Positions 1 to 9,269 of a stretch of 64,000 nucleotides of DNA are shown here, one piece after another (position 1 is the first letter of the stretch; each line of letters begins with the position of its first letter). The notes under the pieces are model-generated. The model searched no databases. It was not told where the DNA came from and worked only from the letters and a program-made list of their open reading frames with translations. The DNA comes from Bacteroidia bacterium. Lineage in GTDB: Bacteria > Bacteroidota > Bacteroidia > Flavobacteriales_D > Cryomorphaceae. The DNA lies in NCBI GenBank assembly GCA_030427905.1, contig JAUICL010000002.1:682001-746000 (forward strand), written 5' to 3'. A program made the position numbers and the translations under genes.

Positions 1-117
1 GAAAGGCTTCTTGACGTCGTTTTCGTATCGAGACCGGTTTTCGTCAAACCACGCTTTGTTATTGTTTGGTGCGAGATCGATAAAGAACTGGTTGAAATCT
101 TTTGTGAAATAGGCCAT
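1..117 (-). CDS. DUF2461 (TIGR02453) family protein, N-terminal fragment
   Basis: Partial gene running off the left edge; only the first 39 residues are present. Read on the minus strand from ATG at 117, the protein starts MAYFTKDFNQFFIDLAPNNN and continues with KAWFDENRSRYENDVKKPF. The 'F..L..NN...WF.ENR.RYE..VKKPF' pattern is the characteristic start of DUF2461/TIGR02453 proteins, which are about 220 residues long and of unknown biochemical function. It is divergent from the AlkD-like gene at 315, with about 200 bp between the two starts. Family assignment rests on this N-terminal motif only. Confidence 0.75.
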   Translation of the reverse strand, partial: MAYFTKDFNQFFIDLAPNNNKAWFDENRSRYENDVKKPF

Positions 118-314
118 AGTTTAGTTTGATTAGGGTGTCTAATTTAAGGTAATCCGCAGTAGAATCATTCATTTGGCATGGACATAATCCTAGCCTTTCA
201 ACACCGAGTCAAATTGAAAGTTTTCAACTTATCGCGATTGTTAACATAGGAAATGGCCAATTTTATCTCAAATCCGCTAATTTGGTTAATTACTCTTCTT
301 AAACCCCTAAGATT

Positions 315-986
315 ATGACTGCAAAAGAAATACTCGACCAGGTGAAAGCTCTCAAGAATGAGAATACAGAGACCAAGAAAATGCGCGTGGCCAAATCGGA
401 TGATTTGGGCTTAGACGTGTCACTTTCCAAACTGAAAACTTTTTCAAAAGAAATAGGCCGTGATGCCGCCGTAGCTGATGAGCTATACGAATCGAAAATT
501 GTGGAAGCACAAGTGCTTGCTACCCAAATAGACGACGCTGAGTCATACACCCGCGATGAATTGATTCACAGAGCCGAGTCAATCGATTCGGATATTGTGG
601 CTCAAAATTTTGGTCACGAAGTCTTGTCCCGATCACCATACGCCGTTCAGTTTATTGATGAATGGTCGCAAGGACTGGACAATGGATTGAAAACCATAGC
701 CTACTACGCACTAGAGAAGCTTGCAAAGATTAAAAACTGTCTTTCGCAAGCTTTTTATTTTGATCGCATTAACATGATTGGAAGAGATATTCACCAAGTG
801 AATGAATCGGCTTCTGAAGCGATGTTAGCAGCTCTAAAAGCCATAGGAGATCGCAACCCATATCTCAAAAAAATGAGCGAAAAAACCCTTTCCAACATGG
901 ATAAGAATGACGTGCTGAATCTCAATAAAACGAGAAGATCGGTATTGGAAGATATCCAACTGGAATCCTTAAAAGCAAGTCAGTAA
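315..986 (+). CDS. DNA alkylation repair (AlkD-like) HEAT-repeat protein
   Basis: 223-residue soluble all-helical protein. Family knowledge: AlkD-type proteins (PF08713) are HEAT-like-repeat DNA glycosylases that remove alkylated bases; some relatives are non-catalytic. Sequence signs are the N-terminal block GLDVSLSKLKTFSKEIGRD (about residues 32-50), then LYESKIVEAQVLATQIDD (58-75), the typical 'LW.s.ihEar.lA..idd' segment, and later AMLAALKAIGDRNPYL, matching the family's 'AL..IGkRn..L'. Length fits the family. No aromatic/acidic catalytic residues can be assigned by eye, so activity is not claimed. It stands alone and converges on creD across a strong hairpin terminator. Most likely start is ATG 315; no Shine-Dalgarno is visible, which is normal for this phylum. 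Confidence 0.72.
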   Translation: MTAKEILDQVKALKNENTETKKMRVAKSDDLGLDVSLSKLKTFSKEIGRDAAVADELYESKIVEAQVLATQIDDAESYTRDELIHRAESIDSDIVAQNFGHEVLSRSPYAVQFIDEWSQGLDNGLKTIAYYALEKLAKIKNCLSQAFYFDRINMIGRDIHQVNESASEAMLAALKAIGDRNPYLKKMSEKTLSNMDKNDVLNLNKTRRSVLEDIQLESLKASQ

Positions 987-1004
987 ACTACTTCATAAAA
1001 GTAG

Positions 1005-1033
1005 AAAAGGGGGACTCTAGCGGTCCCCCTTTT
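1005..1033. terminator. Bidirectional hairpin terminator between alkD-like and creD
   Basis: Perfect 11-bp inverted repeat (AAAAGGGGGAC at 1005-1015 and GTCCCCCTTTT at 1023-1033) with a 7-nt loop. The A-rich outer left arm and T-rich outer right arm give a U-tract in either direction. It sits between the stop of the plus-strand repair gene (986) and the stop of minus-strand creD (1037), so it can end both transcripts. Confidence 0.85.
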
Positions 1034-1036
1034 GGT

Positions 1037-2407
1037 TTAAGAGAATTCCAAATTTGACTTGGGCTTCGGTGGCTCCGGTTCTTCGGATTGATGACCAAGC
1101 TTCAATCCGTACCAGTCTATCTTCCTTGAGAAATACATGACTACAGCTAGGATAATAAACATGCCTATCGACCCGATGAGCAAGGCATAGCTCTCTAGCT
1201 GGATGGTGGTGAAAATAAAGGTGTAGAGCAAAAAGAGAATCCCAAAAATGAGCAAGCCGATTTGTCTGGACTTCAGTATAGCGGTGGTATAGAGCGACAC
1301 GAGTGCCAAAGTAAGAACGGCTGCAAGTACGTAGGCTAGATTAAACATCATATGCTCGCTAAATGAGAGTAGCAAGGTGTAGAAAATGACCAGAGCGATC
1401 CCAACAAGCAAATACTGAATAGGGTGGATAAACACCTTCCGCAGAATTTCGACGAAGAAGAAGGTCGCGAAGGTGAGCGCGATAAAGAGAATGGCATACT
1501 TGGCTACCCGATAAGAACGCTGGTAGTTATCGACCGGTAGCAAGAGATCCGTTCCAAAACTGCTGGCATAGATGTGGTGGTGACCGCCCTTCCAGGCTTG
1601 AGGGTAATTCCTGTTTAAGTGAAGTACATTCCAGTAGGCTTTGAACCCTGTTTCATCTATTTTTCGGTCGTCGGGAAGATATTTCCCATTGAAGCTTGGC
1701 GTAGTCCAGGGCGAATTGAGTCTAACATTAGTCGTTTGGCCCACCGGTGTGAAGTAGAGTTTCTGGCTTCCTTTTAAATCAATGGTCGTTGAAAATCGGT
1801 GTGAGCTTTGATCTCCGGCTTCAATCGGAATGGAGGCGTTAATTCCAGTTGTGATGACATCATTGCTCAGCGTACCCGAGTTGAAATAGGTTTGGTTCTT
1901 GTCCCAGTTTAGCTGGATTTGACTCTGAACACCTTTGAGATCGGTGATTCCAATGTTGAGCGTAGCCTGATCGAAATGAACATTTCCAGAGTCGATATCG
2001 AGTGCATCGAAGTCGAAATTGTCGAAAACACCGTCTAGCTCGATCTTTGAATCGTATACGACCACTTCGTAAATACTTCGGGTGAGCCTATCGGGATTTA
2101 CTTCGCCGTTAATATTCAGCTCGCGCGGCAAAAAATGAGCGTACTCTCTCACTTTCACCACTTCGTGGGTCTCGTTTTCTTTGTCGTATTTTTTGACGTA
2201 TCGGTCGTAAGGCACGGTTACGACGGGCCCGGCTATGGTTTGGGCTTGCCCCCAGCCTTCGCTTACTTCAGCGATCGCCGATTTTTGAGTCGATTCCCTT
2301 TCCATAATCAGTCCGCGGACCATCGATGTAGGAATCAATAAAATAAGGACGAGAAAAATGATAATCCCGACCTTAAAAAAGATACTCGTTTTTAGGTTTT
2401 TCATCAT
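1037..2407 (-). CDS. creD: Inner-membrane protein CreD family
   Basis: 456-residue membrane protein of the CreD family (cell envelope integrity; in Escherichia coli part of the CreBC regulon, biochemical role unknown). One N-terminal membrane segment (SIFFKVGIIIFLVLILLIP) is followed by the family signature 'IPTSMVRGLI.ER...', a roughly 250-residue extracytoplasmic part containing GPVVTVPYDRY and FGTDLLLPVDNYQRSYRVAKY, and a C-terminal bundle of about six membrane segments ending in a charged tail. The reading frame extends upstream to a TTG at 2443, but ATG 2407 (or 2404) places the membrane anchor close to the N-terminus as in homologues and is preferred. No cre two-component genes are nearby. 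It shares the hairpin at 1005-1033 as terminator. Confidence 0.88.
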   Translation of the reverse strand: MMKNLKTSIFFKVGIIIFLVLILLIPTSMVRGLIMERESTQKSAIAEVSEGWGQAQTIAGPVVTVPYDRYVKKYDKENETHEVVKVREYAHFLPRELNINGEVNPDRLTRSIYEVVVYDSKIELDGVFDNFDFDALDIDSGNVHFDQATLNIGITDLKGVQSQIQLNWDKNQTYFNSGTLSNDVITTGINASIPIEAGDQSSHRFSTTIDLKGSQKLYFTPVGQTTNVRLNSPWTTPSFNGKYLPDDRKIDETGFKAYWNVLHLNRNYPQAWKGGHHHIYASSFGTDLLLPVDNYQRSYRVAKYAILFIALTFATFFFVEILRKVFIHPIQYLLVGIALVIFYTLLLSFSEHMMFNLAYVLAAVLTLALVSLYTTAILKSRQIGLLIFGILFLLYTFIFTTIQLESYALLIGSIGMFIILAVVMYFSRKIDWYGLKLGHQSEEPEPPKPKSNLEFS

Positions 2408-2509
2408 GTTTATTGGGTTAGGTTTCTGAAGAAACGCACCCAATTAATCTCCATTGCCACGGAAATTCACAAGAATTCTGAAAATAAGCCTAGAGTTCTT
2501 AAAATAGTC

Positions 2510-2980
2510 TTAGAATGTCATTCGAAGTCCCAAGCCTGTGCCTGTGAAGGCCAAATCAAACTTTGGCTTCTGACTCATGGCCTTCGCTTCTAGCCCTTCG
2601 TTGTAAAGATCAACACCGGCTCGAATCTTATCATGGCCTTCGTTTTCTAAAACGATGGCGACTGTGATCAATCCAATCCCTGCTCCTAAGAGCCCCCAGG
2701 ATGGATCGCTGGTAGTAAATGCTTCGGCAAGCCCCCACCCCATGGCTCCTCCACCAACCAAGGCTGGAACAAGGGCTATTCCCTGTAATGTCTGGCCCTT
2801 TTTGACTAGCTCATAAGCCTGTTCATTTTCACTAACAATCCTGAGAATATCACGGTTTGCGAGTTTCATCTTGTTATGAACGTAAGTGTTCTTCTTAGGG
2901 CCGTCGGTTATTGGTTCTTGGGCCAAACAAGTGTTTAAAACACCGATAAAAAGAACCAAAATGGCTAATAATTTCCCCAT
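2510..2980 (-). CDS. Unknown exported protein (156 aa)
   Basis: Not recognised. The N-terminus MGKLLAILVLFIGVLNTCLA is a good signal peptide (probable cleavage before QEP). The mature part has a short charged region, a hydrophobic Gly/Ala-rich segment (about residues 66-112, GGGAMGWGLAEAF ... GLLGAGIGLITVAIVL) that looks like two membrane passes or a helical hairpin, and a C-terminus ending GTGLGLRMTF, an alternating pattern with terminal Phe reminiscent of outer-membrane strands. Small proteins of this layout are frequent in Bacteroidota and uncharacterised. It stands between creD and a T9SS protein with its own leader space of about 100 bp, so it is probably monocistronic. Confidence 0.65.
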   Translation of the reverse strand: MGKLLAILVLFIGVLNTCLAQEPITDGPKKNTYVHNKMKLANRDILRIVSENEQAYELVKKGQTLQGIALVPALVGGGAMGWGLAEAFTTSDPSWGLLGAGIGLITVAIVLENEGHDKIRAGVDLYNEGLEAKAMSQKPKFDLAFTGTGLGLRMTF

Positions 2981-3081
2981 CTCAACTAAGTTTTCTGTTC
3001 GGTTGCGAATTTAGGATTTTCTCTTTGCCAAAGCATCGGTTTTGGACGAATGCAGCTATCCAATTGGCGAAAAAAATAAGC

Positions 3082-5184
3082 TTACTCAATCACCATTTTT
3101 TCTGACACATGGCCATTCTTTGACCTAATGGAATAGGTATAAACCCCAGGCGCCAGGCCTTTTGCCGAAAATTCAATGGTGTTTTCAATATCAGCTGGGA
3201 GATTTCCGAGATCGTCCATATACACCAACTTTCCATTTGCATCAACTACTTCCAATTGAGTAGGACCACTTTCTGTTAAGGAGAATTTGATCTGGGTAAA
3301 TTCTGAGAATGGGTTTGGAAAGTTTTGAGATAGTTGGATAGAACTATCAAAAGTGTCAATAGTGCTCACAGTCCCGTCAATTTTAAATCTCAGTGGAAGA
3401 GAATTAATCCCAAGGAAGAACCACGCTTCATCTGCTTCTTCGTAGAGCGTACCGGAATACTTTTCACCTTTTTGCCCATCATTTGAAATGGGTAGAAACA
3501 CATCTCCACCACTTGATGGTATCCTTACTTCAGCAGCATAAACAAGCCCTGGCTCGATCAATACTGGCTCGGGAAGTTGAAAGGAAACATTATATGGATA
3601 AGCTGGCACTTCAGATGTTGGATCCCACAAGTCTTCTTCCTGAATCACATAGGCCAATTCTGAAGCGGCATACGTCAAAGGGTTTTCTGAATCGAAGAGT
3701 ACATACGTGTACTCCTCAGGGATATCTGGATCTTCTTCTAATACGGATCCTAACCGAACATTGAAATAGACTGTGGTTCCAATTTCCGTTTCCGCAAGAT
3801 CTTCCGAAAAAAGGAAATCCGTTTCTATATGTGTTAGGTAATGATCTGTTCCAGTTTCTGGAAAGACAAATGGAATGGACCAAATAACATCATTTGGAAG
3901 TGTAACATAGGCTCCGTCATAGCTAGTACCCGTGTTAGCAAAAGTATATGCCTGGTCGGGACCAGTGATTCTAAATACTCGTTCTTCACCAATATTGTTC
4001 TCATCAAAAGGTTCGTCTTCATCTTGTATCACGCGATATGAGATCGTATAAATCCCAATTTCATCGAAGAAATCCGTATTTGTTTCTATTGGATCTATTC
4101 TCAAAGTCTCAATTTCACCGTATTCCATCACTTCTGGATTGGAATAATAAGCTGGAGACTCTTCTCCCAACGGATTCGTAATAATAGCTTCTAATTGTAC
4201 ACCAGTTTGAGTTAAATGGCCTTCACTTAAGACATCCATAGACAAGTGCAAAGGCGAGTCAAAAAGTGCAGGTATTTCAGAGTATTCAAAGCGTCTTATG
4301 TATTCTGCAGCAGAAATTTGAAATGTCTCGAACGGTTGGATAAAATCGGAGTAATCTTGATAATATGTCTCACCGGCTATAAGCTCATACTCTGGAATTG
4401 CTTGAACTTTTATATCATCCAGCATCCAGAAGTAGTGACTTTGCACCCCATTCCAACGAAACCTGAACCTGACATCCGTCAGATCATCTTCGCCAATTAA
4501 GTGATTATATAGTACAGCCCTTGTCTCAATATCATAGTCATCTGCACCGCCATTGATTACCGTAAAATCCATAAACGGTATAAATTCTTCCCAAGGCTCC
4601 CCAGCAATGCTCATATCGACTGCAACAATAAATTGGCTGCAACACATCCGGAGATATTGAAAAAAGCGAAATTCTGAGTACTCGTGGCCAGTTAAATCCA
4701 TTGAAGGTGAAATCAAATAGGATTCAACTGGATTCTCTGTCAACTCCCCATTTGGATTAGTTTCCGTAGAAGTTGAGTTCCACCTATCTGTATCCATCAT
4801 CATCACTCCATTATCTCGGGTAGGCGAGTTTACAGCATCTCTCGATCCAAAAAAGTTGGGGATTTTATCTCCATAGGGTTCAATATCTAGTGCTGCATCT
4901 GGGTTATATCCGTTTTCTGCATCTACCGGAAATGTTTGAAACCAGAGATCGCCTTGTGGGCCATCGACCGTCCAAGCTCCATTTTCGCCCATCCCATCAA
5001 AACCGTTGCTAAAGTCTTCGTACCAGAAAACTTCCAGATCGCCGTCCTTGGCTTCTGATGCTTCTTGTTTTAAGGATCTCTTTAAAGTATTTGAATTGGG
5101 GTCAGGGACTAGAATTGGCGCTTCTTGAGAAAACAAGGCAAAAGGAAGCGCTCCTAAGAATAGAGAAAGGCTTAGTCTTTTCAT
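3082..5184 (-). CDS. Secreted T9SS type A sorting-domain protein
   Basis: 700-residue secreted protein. Signal peptide MKRLSLSLFLGALPFALFSQ. An N-terminal lectin/jelly-roll-like region follows, of the type seen in choice-of-anchor-J proteins of this phylum (EVFWYEDFSNGFDGMGENGAW near residue 50, SYLISPSMDLTGHEYSEF near 155, FWMLDDIKVQAIPE near 250). The middle (270-600) is acidic and beta-rich with no enzyme motif. From about residue 618 a T9SS type A sorting domain is clear: LSQNFPNPFSEFTQIKF, then GKLVYMDDL, GLAPGVYTYSIRSKNG and terminal EKMVIE. Family knowledge: this domain directs export across the outer membrane and usually surface attachment. Function of the cargo part is unknown; adhesion or glycan binding is only a guess. 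Confidence 0.85.
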   Translation of the reverse strand: MKRLSLSLFLGALPFALFSQEAPILVPDPNSNTLKRSLKQEASEAKDGDLEVFWYEDFSNGFDGMGENGAWTVDGPQGDLWFQTFPVDAENGYNPDAALDIEPYGDKIPNFFGSRDAVNSPTRDNGVMMMDTDRWNSTSTETNPNGELTENPVESYLISPSMDLTGHEYSEFRFFQYLRMCCSQFIVAVDMSIAGEPWEEFIPFMDFTVINGGADDYDIETRAVLYNHLIGEDDLTDVRFRFRWNGVQSHYFWMLDDIKVQAIPEYELIAGETYYQDYSDFIQPFETFQISAAEYIRRFEYSEIPALFDSPLHLSMDVLSEGHLTQTGVQLEAIITNPLGEESPAYYSNPEVMEYGEIETLRIDPIETNTDFFDEIGIYTISYRVIQDEDEPFDENNIGEERVFRITGPDQAYTFANTGTSYDGAYVTLPNDVIWSIPFVFPETGTDHYLTHIETDFLFSEDLAETEIGTTVYFNVRLGSVLEEDPDIPEEYTYVLFDSENPLTYAASELAYVIQEEDLWDPTSEVPAYPYNVSFQLPEPVLIEPGLVYAAEVRIPSSGGDVFLPISNDGQKGEKYSGTLYEEADEAWFFLGINSLPLRFKIDGTVSTIDTFDSSIQLSQNFPNPFSEFTQIKFSLTESGPTQLEVVDANGKLVYMDDLGNLPADIENTIEFSAKGLAPGVYTYSIRSKNGHVSEKMVIE

Positions 5185-5214
5185 CGTAAATGGTTTCCCC
5201 TAAGATACGAATGA

Positions 5215-6090
5215 TTAAAGAATTTTTTCTCCCTTTTTCATTGACACCAAAATCTCGTGTAGGGTCTCTGTTGCAAGCCCATGAAGCACAAGTCGGTATG
5301 CTGCGGTGTACGTTGATGCTGGTACCATGGGGTGCTTATTGTTGACCAGCCCAAGGTGTCCGGGAATACCGAGTATGCTAACAGCATAAATACCAATAGT
5401 CTCGTCGAGCTGAAGGCTGTTCGAAGCTCGTACAAAATCGTTGGCAGTCAGGAAGAGTTGATAGAACGGGGTGAATAATTCTATCGCAGATCGTAAGTCC
5501 AAGATGTTAGTCCACTTGTTTGGGAATTGAATGTGATCGAATTGGTCTTCAGAAATCATGCTCAAATCAAGATTTGGCTGTTTCTGGATGCTTATCCCTT
5601 TTTGCTTCAACTCACCATTAAGCCTAATCACAAAATTGTAAAGGTTCAAATCGTGCTTGAGAAACAAGTCGTCTTTCACGTCATTGAAATTCTTTGGTTT
5701 CAATGGACTTGTCGTTACTTCTACTCCATCTACATTCTTGGCGATAAACTCTAGTATTTCACTTCCGGCGTGAAAATGACGAAAGATGAGCAGATTGGCA
5801 TCAGGGCTGACGAAATTCTTCAAGCCCCAAGCTAGAATATTGTGGAGAAGCTTCGAAGAATTAAACAGCTTCGGGAAAAAGTACTTGAAGATGTGAATAA
5901 AAAACATGGTAAGCTTCGACCAAACAGCGATCAGAGGCAAGAGATACCTGGCAGATCGACTATCATTGTCGCGCATCAAGGCCTGCTTGGTGGCTTGGTT
6001 TATTGGTACACTCGAATCTAAATACATGGCCAGCCATGGATTGGGATCTCTCGTGTCGTGGTTGTCGATATTAAATTCTTCTTGTTTCAC
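5215..6090 (-). CDS. Unknown protein coupled to ketosynthase-diiron fusion
   Basis: 291 residues, not recognised with certainty. There is no signal peptide. A basic, hydrophobic stretch near 50-90 (LLPLIAVWSKLTMFFIHIFKYFF) may associate with membrane. Conserved-looking features are NLLIFRHFHAGSEILEFIAKNV (about 98-119), with two closely spaced His residues, and TYTAAYRLVLHGLATETLHEIL near the end. Translation starts at GTG 6090, only three bases after the stop codon of the upstream ketosynthase fusion, so the two genes are almost certainly translationally coupled and functionally linked. A role in handling the lipid product or substrate of that enzyme is an inference from position only. Confidence 0.7.
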   Translation of the reverse strand: MKQEEFNIDNHDTRDPNPWLAMYLDSSVPINQATKQALMRDNDSRSARYLLPLIAVWSKLTMFFIHIFKYFFPKLFNSSKLLHNILAWGLKNFVSPDANLLIFRHFHAGSEILEFIAKNVDGVEVTTSPLKPKNFNDVKDDLFLKHDLNLYNFVIRLNGELKQKGISIQKQPNLDLSMISEDQFDHIQFPNKWTNILDLRSAIELFTPFYQLFLTANDFVRASNSLQLDETIGIYAVSILGIPGHLGLVNNKHPMVPASTYTAAYRLVLHGLATETLHEILVSMKKGEKIL

Positions 6091-6093
6091 TTC

Positions 6094-7938
6094 TTAGTAA
6101 TTTCCAAGTTCATCTAATTGCAAAAGGTAGAGCGTGGCTGTAGTTTTCGCCGTTTTTAATATGGCTTGTGCCACTTCCATCGACATCATGGGGTGATTTA
6201 AGGCTTCCTCAAGTCTGTGAAAATGGTTTTCATCAGCTACCCCGTGGTAGGTGAAGAATGAAACCTGATCATTTTTCAAATTCAATTGCTTTTGGATTGT
6301 CTCGCCCCAATATCCTGCTAGCCTTTTACCAATGCCTTCTATGATGTACATGGCTCCTAAAAGATCTATCGGATTTCGTTGGCCCGCTTGATGGAACATA
6401 AATGAGCTCAAGGCCACAGACCCAATGTTTTTCTGTCCAGATTCTATCTCTGCTCTGGTACCGCCCATGGCCAAATAGTTTTTTTCCAAAAGCTGATAAT
6501 CTTTATGCTCGGTGGCCGCATGTCTGATAAAAGCAGATCTCAGCTCAAAGAGTTCAATATCAATATTTGAAGCTGCTCGAGTAATCCATTGGGAGCCATC
6601 AATGACTTGCTGTCTCAAGTCTCTTAAGAGCAACATGTACATCTCCACGGTCAATTTACCCCGATACATCTTCGACATGATGTCGACTTGATTCATTCGC
6701 TGCTCAAAATCTACCCAGACTTTTGAAAGATTTCGGACGAGCCATTCAGAAACTTCCGTTTCATCTACGACCAAGGAAGGTGCTGATATTTCTCTCGGTT
6801 CTATTTTGCGCTCTTCTTCCACACCATTTTCGACAACCGTTAGTTGGAAAAAGGAAGAAATAAACTGTCCGCTCTCCGGCACCATGCAAAGAATTCGATC
6901 GCCATTCTTAAGCTTTCCTGAGTAAAGCAGCTCATCGATCATAATATAGATTGATGCTGCGCCTGTGTTCCCTTTTGTGGTGAGATTCGAGAACCACTTT
7001 CCTTCAGGGATGAACCCACCACCCTTTTTCATCAAGTTCTTAATGGGTTCTTTAAAGTATTCGGAAGAGTAATGACAGAGCAACCAGTCAACTGCTTCGA
7101 CTTGGACTTTGCCTTGATCAATTAAATCGAAGTAGTGCGAAACGCCTACTTTGACCACATCGTTCAGCAATCGGATGTTTTGCTTCAAATTGATCGCTCC
7201 AGCTTTTGAAGCGTCTTCATAGCTCGGATAGTCGAGCCAGCTGGTATAAGGCGAATCACCGTTAGCCCCAACATACATACAAAGCGGATTCAGATGCGCG
7301 TGAGACTTTATGTCTATCCAATCTACTTTGAGTGAGACGCCTTTCTCGTTTGGCTTGTCTTGAAGGACCATTGCGCCAGCTCCATCAGAGAGCATCCACC
7401 TTAGAAATTCGGTATCGAAGGGAATTTGCGCCATACCCTGGGCTTCAAATCTGGATGCCTTGAAAAGCCTGCTAGATAGCTCGCTACCAACGCAAACTGC
7501 CGATTTATCACCAGTCAATCTCAGCTGATTTGAAGCGGCTTTTAGCGCCATCACTCCACTCGAACAAACGCTTTGGAAACTGTTGACTTCTAATGCTTTT
7601 CCACCGAGCAATCCGTGCACATTACTTCCGAATCCGGGTACTGGCAGATCGCCCTGAGTGGTACCTGTAGCGAGCACATCGATATCGTTTGCCGTCAAAG
7701 ACGTTTTACCAAGTGCATCGTGGATAGCTGCCACAGCTAATTCTGCATTGGAATGGGTTGTTTCTTGATTCTTGTCAATGGCGTAATACCGTGTTTTGAT
7801 TCCGTTCTGATCTAGAACTCTTCCCTTGGCTCTACTCTGTTCACCGTTTATTTTTCCCAAGAAAAGCTCCATCTCTTCATTAGAAACTGGCTGATTGGGC
7901 AGAAACACTCCTGTGGCATTGATGTAGACGTCTCTCAT
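6094..7938 (-). CDS. KAS III-type ketosynthase fused to haem-oxygenase-like diiron domain
   Basis: 614-residue two-domain enzyme. Residues 1-370 are a thiolase-fold ketosynthase of the KAS III / StlD-DarB type: YINATGVFLPN at the start, active-site Cys125 in SVCSSGVMALKAA, His289 in LLCHYSS and Asn324 in TKGNTGAAS form the expected Cys-His-Asn triad. Residues from about 415 to 614 are an all-helical domain matching iron-containing redox enzymes (TenA/PqqC-like fold): FELRSAFIRHAATEHKDY (464-481), Glu534 in YIIEGIGKRLAGYW, and FFTYHGVADENHFHRLEEA (561-579) with His565-x3-Asp569-x2-His572, typical metal ligands of that fold. Known two-domain logic would be carbon-carbon condensation followed by oxidative tailoring of a lipid; the actual product is unknown. 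The downstream 291-aa gene is coupled. Confidence 0.8.
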   Translation of the reverse strand: MRDVYINATGVFLPNQPVSNEEMELFLGKINGEQSRAKGRVLDQNGIKTRYYAIDKNQETTHSNAELAVAAIHDALGKTSLTANDIDVLATGTTQGDLPVPGFGSNVHGLLGGKALEVNSFQSVCSSGVMALKAASNQLRLTGDKSAVCVGSELSSRLFKASRFEAQGMAQIPFDTEFLRWMLSDGAGAMVLQDKPNEKGVSLKVDWIDIKSHAHLNPLCMYVGANGDSPYTSWLDYPSYEDASKAGAINLKQNIRLLNDVVKVGVSHYFDLIDQGKVQVEAVDWLLCHYSSEYFKEPIKNLMKKGGGFIPEGKWFSNLTTKGNTGAASIYIMIDELLYSGKLKNGDRILCMVPESGQFISSFFQLTVVENGVEEERKIEPREISAPSLVVDETEVSEWLVRNLSKVWVDFEQRMNQVDIMSKMYRGKLTVEMYMLLLRDLRQQVIDGSQWITRAASNIDIELFELRSAFIRHAATEHKDYQLLEKNYLAMGGTRAEIESGQKNIGSVALSSFMFHQAGQRNPIDLLGAMYIIEGIGKRLAGYWGETIQKQLNLKNDQVSFFTYHGVADENHFHRLEEALNHPMMSMEVAQAILKTAKTTATLYLLQLDELGNY

Positions 7939-8024
7939 AGATAATCTGTTTAAGTCGAAGTTAAAACTTCAAACTTAAAAACGGGGATTATCTGTTTATC
8001 ATGCATAGCAAAGTCTGAATTTGC

Positions 8025-9269
8025 CTAAAAAGAGTTGAAAATTAATGGGAAAACGAATATGACAACTACCGACCAAACGGTGTAAACAGGGAGATATGTC
8101 GCTATACTCCCCTCTATTTGATGTATTCCACCATTCTTACGGAAAAGCAAATTATACCCAATCTTAAACAAATGAATCATGATCAAAATATTCCCACCAA
8201 TTACGGCTGACCTATTTGGGGTGAATCCCCACTCACTAATCCTGAAGACGATGGCGGTAAGCGCAATGCCATTCACCACTACCGTAAGAATGAGCAGAAA
8301 AATCAAGTTGGTTAGAGAAAATCGACTCATCTCCTTTTCTGATGACTCTGAAACGGTGAAGAAGATAATGGCCACAACGCCAATCAATATCAAGTTGAAA
8401 ACGAGTAAGAAGTCTCTATCCTGGAAAGGATCAGCATTGGAAATAACCACAGCGATGAGATAGCAAAACAAGGTAAACGACACCAATGGCGTGAAAATCT
8501 TGGCAATTATTGGCGACACTTTGCTTACGATTTGTGAATTGCCATCTACCACATACGTAGCAACAATTGGTGCCGACGCAAGCCCCGCAAACACAATGTT
8601 TTTGGTATAAAACTCGAAAAACGAGTGCATATCAAGAAAGCCAAAAAGTAGAAAGGTCACCCCCGTGAGCAGGACTCCACAAATTAAAATGATGGCCGTC
8701 ATTATGACCAGATCTCCATTAAACTTGAGGAACTCTATTCGCTTTGAAGAAGATCGAGGTGAATTTGACGAGAAAGCCAAACCCAATAATGACCAAAGCA
8801 AAAATGGCATATGGATGCAAGACAGCGAAACAGTATCTTCATATAAAGTACCTGTAAGCCAGTTCAAATAAACAACTGAGAACAACGTGATGGCTCCAGC
8901 GATTAGAATATGAACATCATTTTTGAAATTGTCCTTGATGAAGAAATAGGCCATCAATACGGGAAATACAATAAACCCAACATTCCTGGCGTAGTACTCT
9001 TCTTCATCAATAATCAGCCAATCTGGAAGTTTCACCAAAATGATGGCAGCCATGCAAAGTGCCAATACCGTAGTGAGCGGCATGCTTTGAGAAGACGATA
9101 CCGTCTCCTTTTCATAAAACAAACGCTCGTACCAAACCTTTATCACCACAGGCGGATCACTTTCTTGATTTAACTCAGAAATGGCATCCTTAAACTCTTT
9201 CTTACTTGATCTGTACAGACTTTCAAGCGCTTTCGGGTCATTGATATGCCCTCTAATTTCATCTTTCAT
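8025..9269 (-). CDS. Polytopic membrane protein, DUF4153-like
   Basis: 414 residues: a cytosolic charged N-terminus (about 60 residues, rich in Lys/Glu) followed by about ten to eleven membrane segments. The segment FRISEWGFTPNRSAVIGGNIL (around 345-365) resembles the 'eyGlTpnRy.vl..nl' signature of DUF4153 membrane proteins, whose function is unknown. The start codon at 9269 directly abuts the TAG stop of the upstream MuiA-family gene (9270-9272), giving TAGATG, so translation is coupled. Function is not known; the pairing with a MuiA-type protein suggests an envelope role. Confidence 0.65.
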   Translation of the reverse strand: MKDEIRGHINDPKALESLYRSSKKEFKDAISELNQESDPPVVIKVWYERLFYEKETVSSSQSMPLTTVLALCMAAIILVKLPDWLIIDEEEYYARNVGFIVFPVLMAYFFIKDNFKNDVHILIAGAITLFSVVYLNWLTGTLYEDTVSLSCIHMPFLLWSLLGLAFSSNSPRSSSKRIEFLKFNGDLVIMTAIILICGVLLTGVTFLLFGFLDMHSFFEFYTKNIVFAGLASAPIVATYVVDGNSQIVSKVSPIIAKIFTPLVSFTLFCYLIAVVISNADPFQDRDFLLVFNLILIGVVAIIFFTVSESSEKEMSRFSLTNLIFLLILTVVVNGIALTAIVFRISEWGFTPNRSAVIGGNILIMIHLFKIGYNLLFRKNGGIHQIEGSIATYLPVYTVWSVVVIFVFPLIFNSF

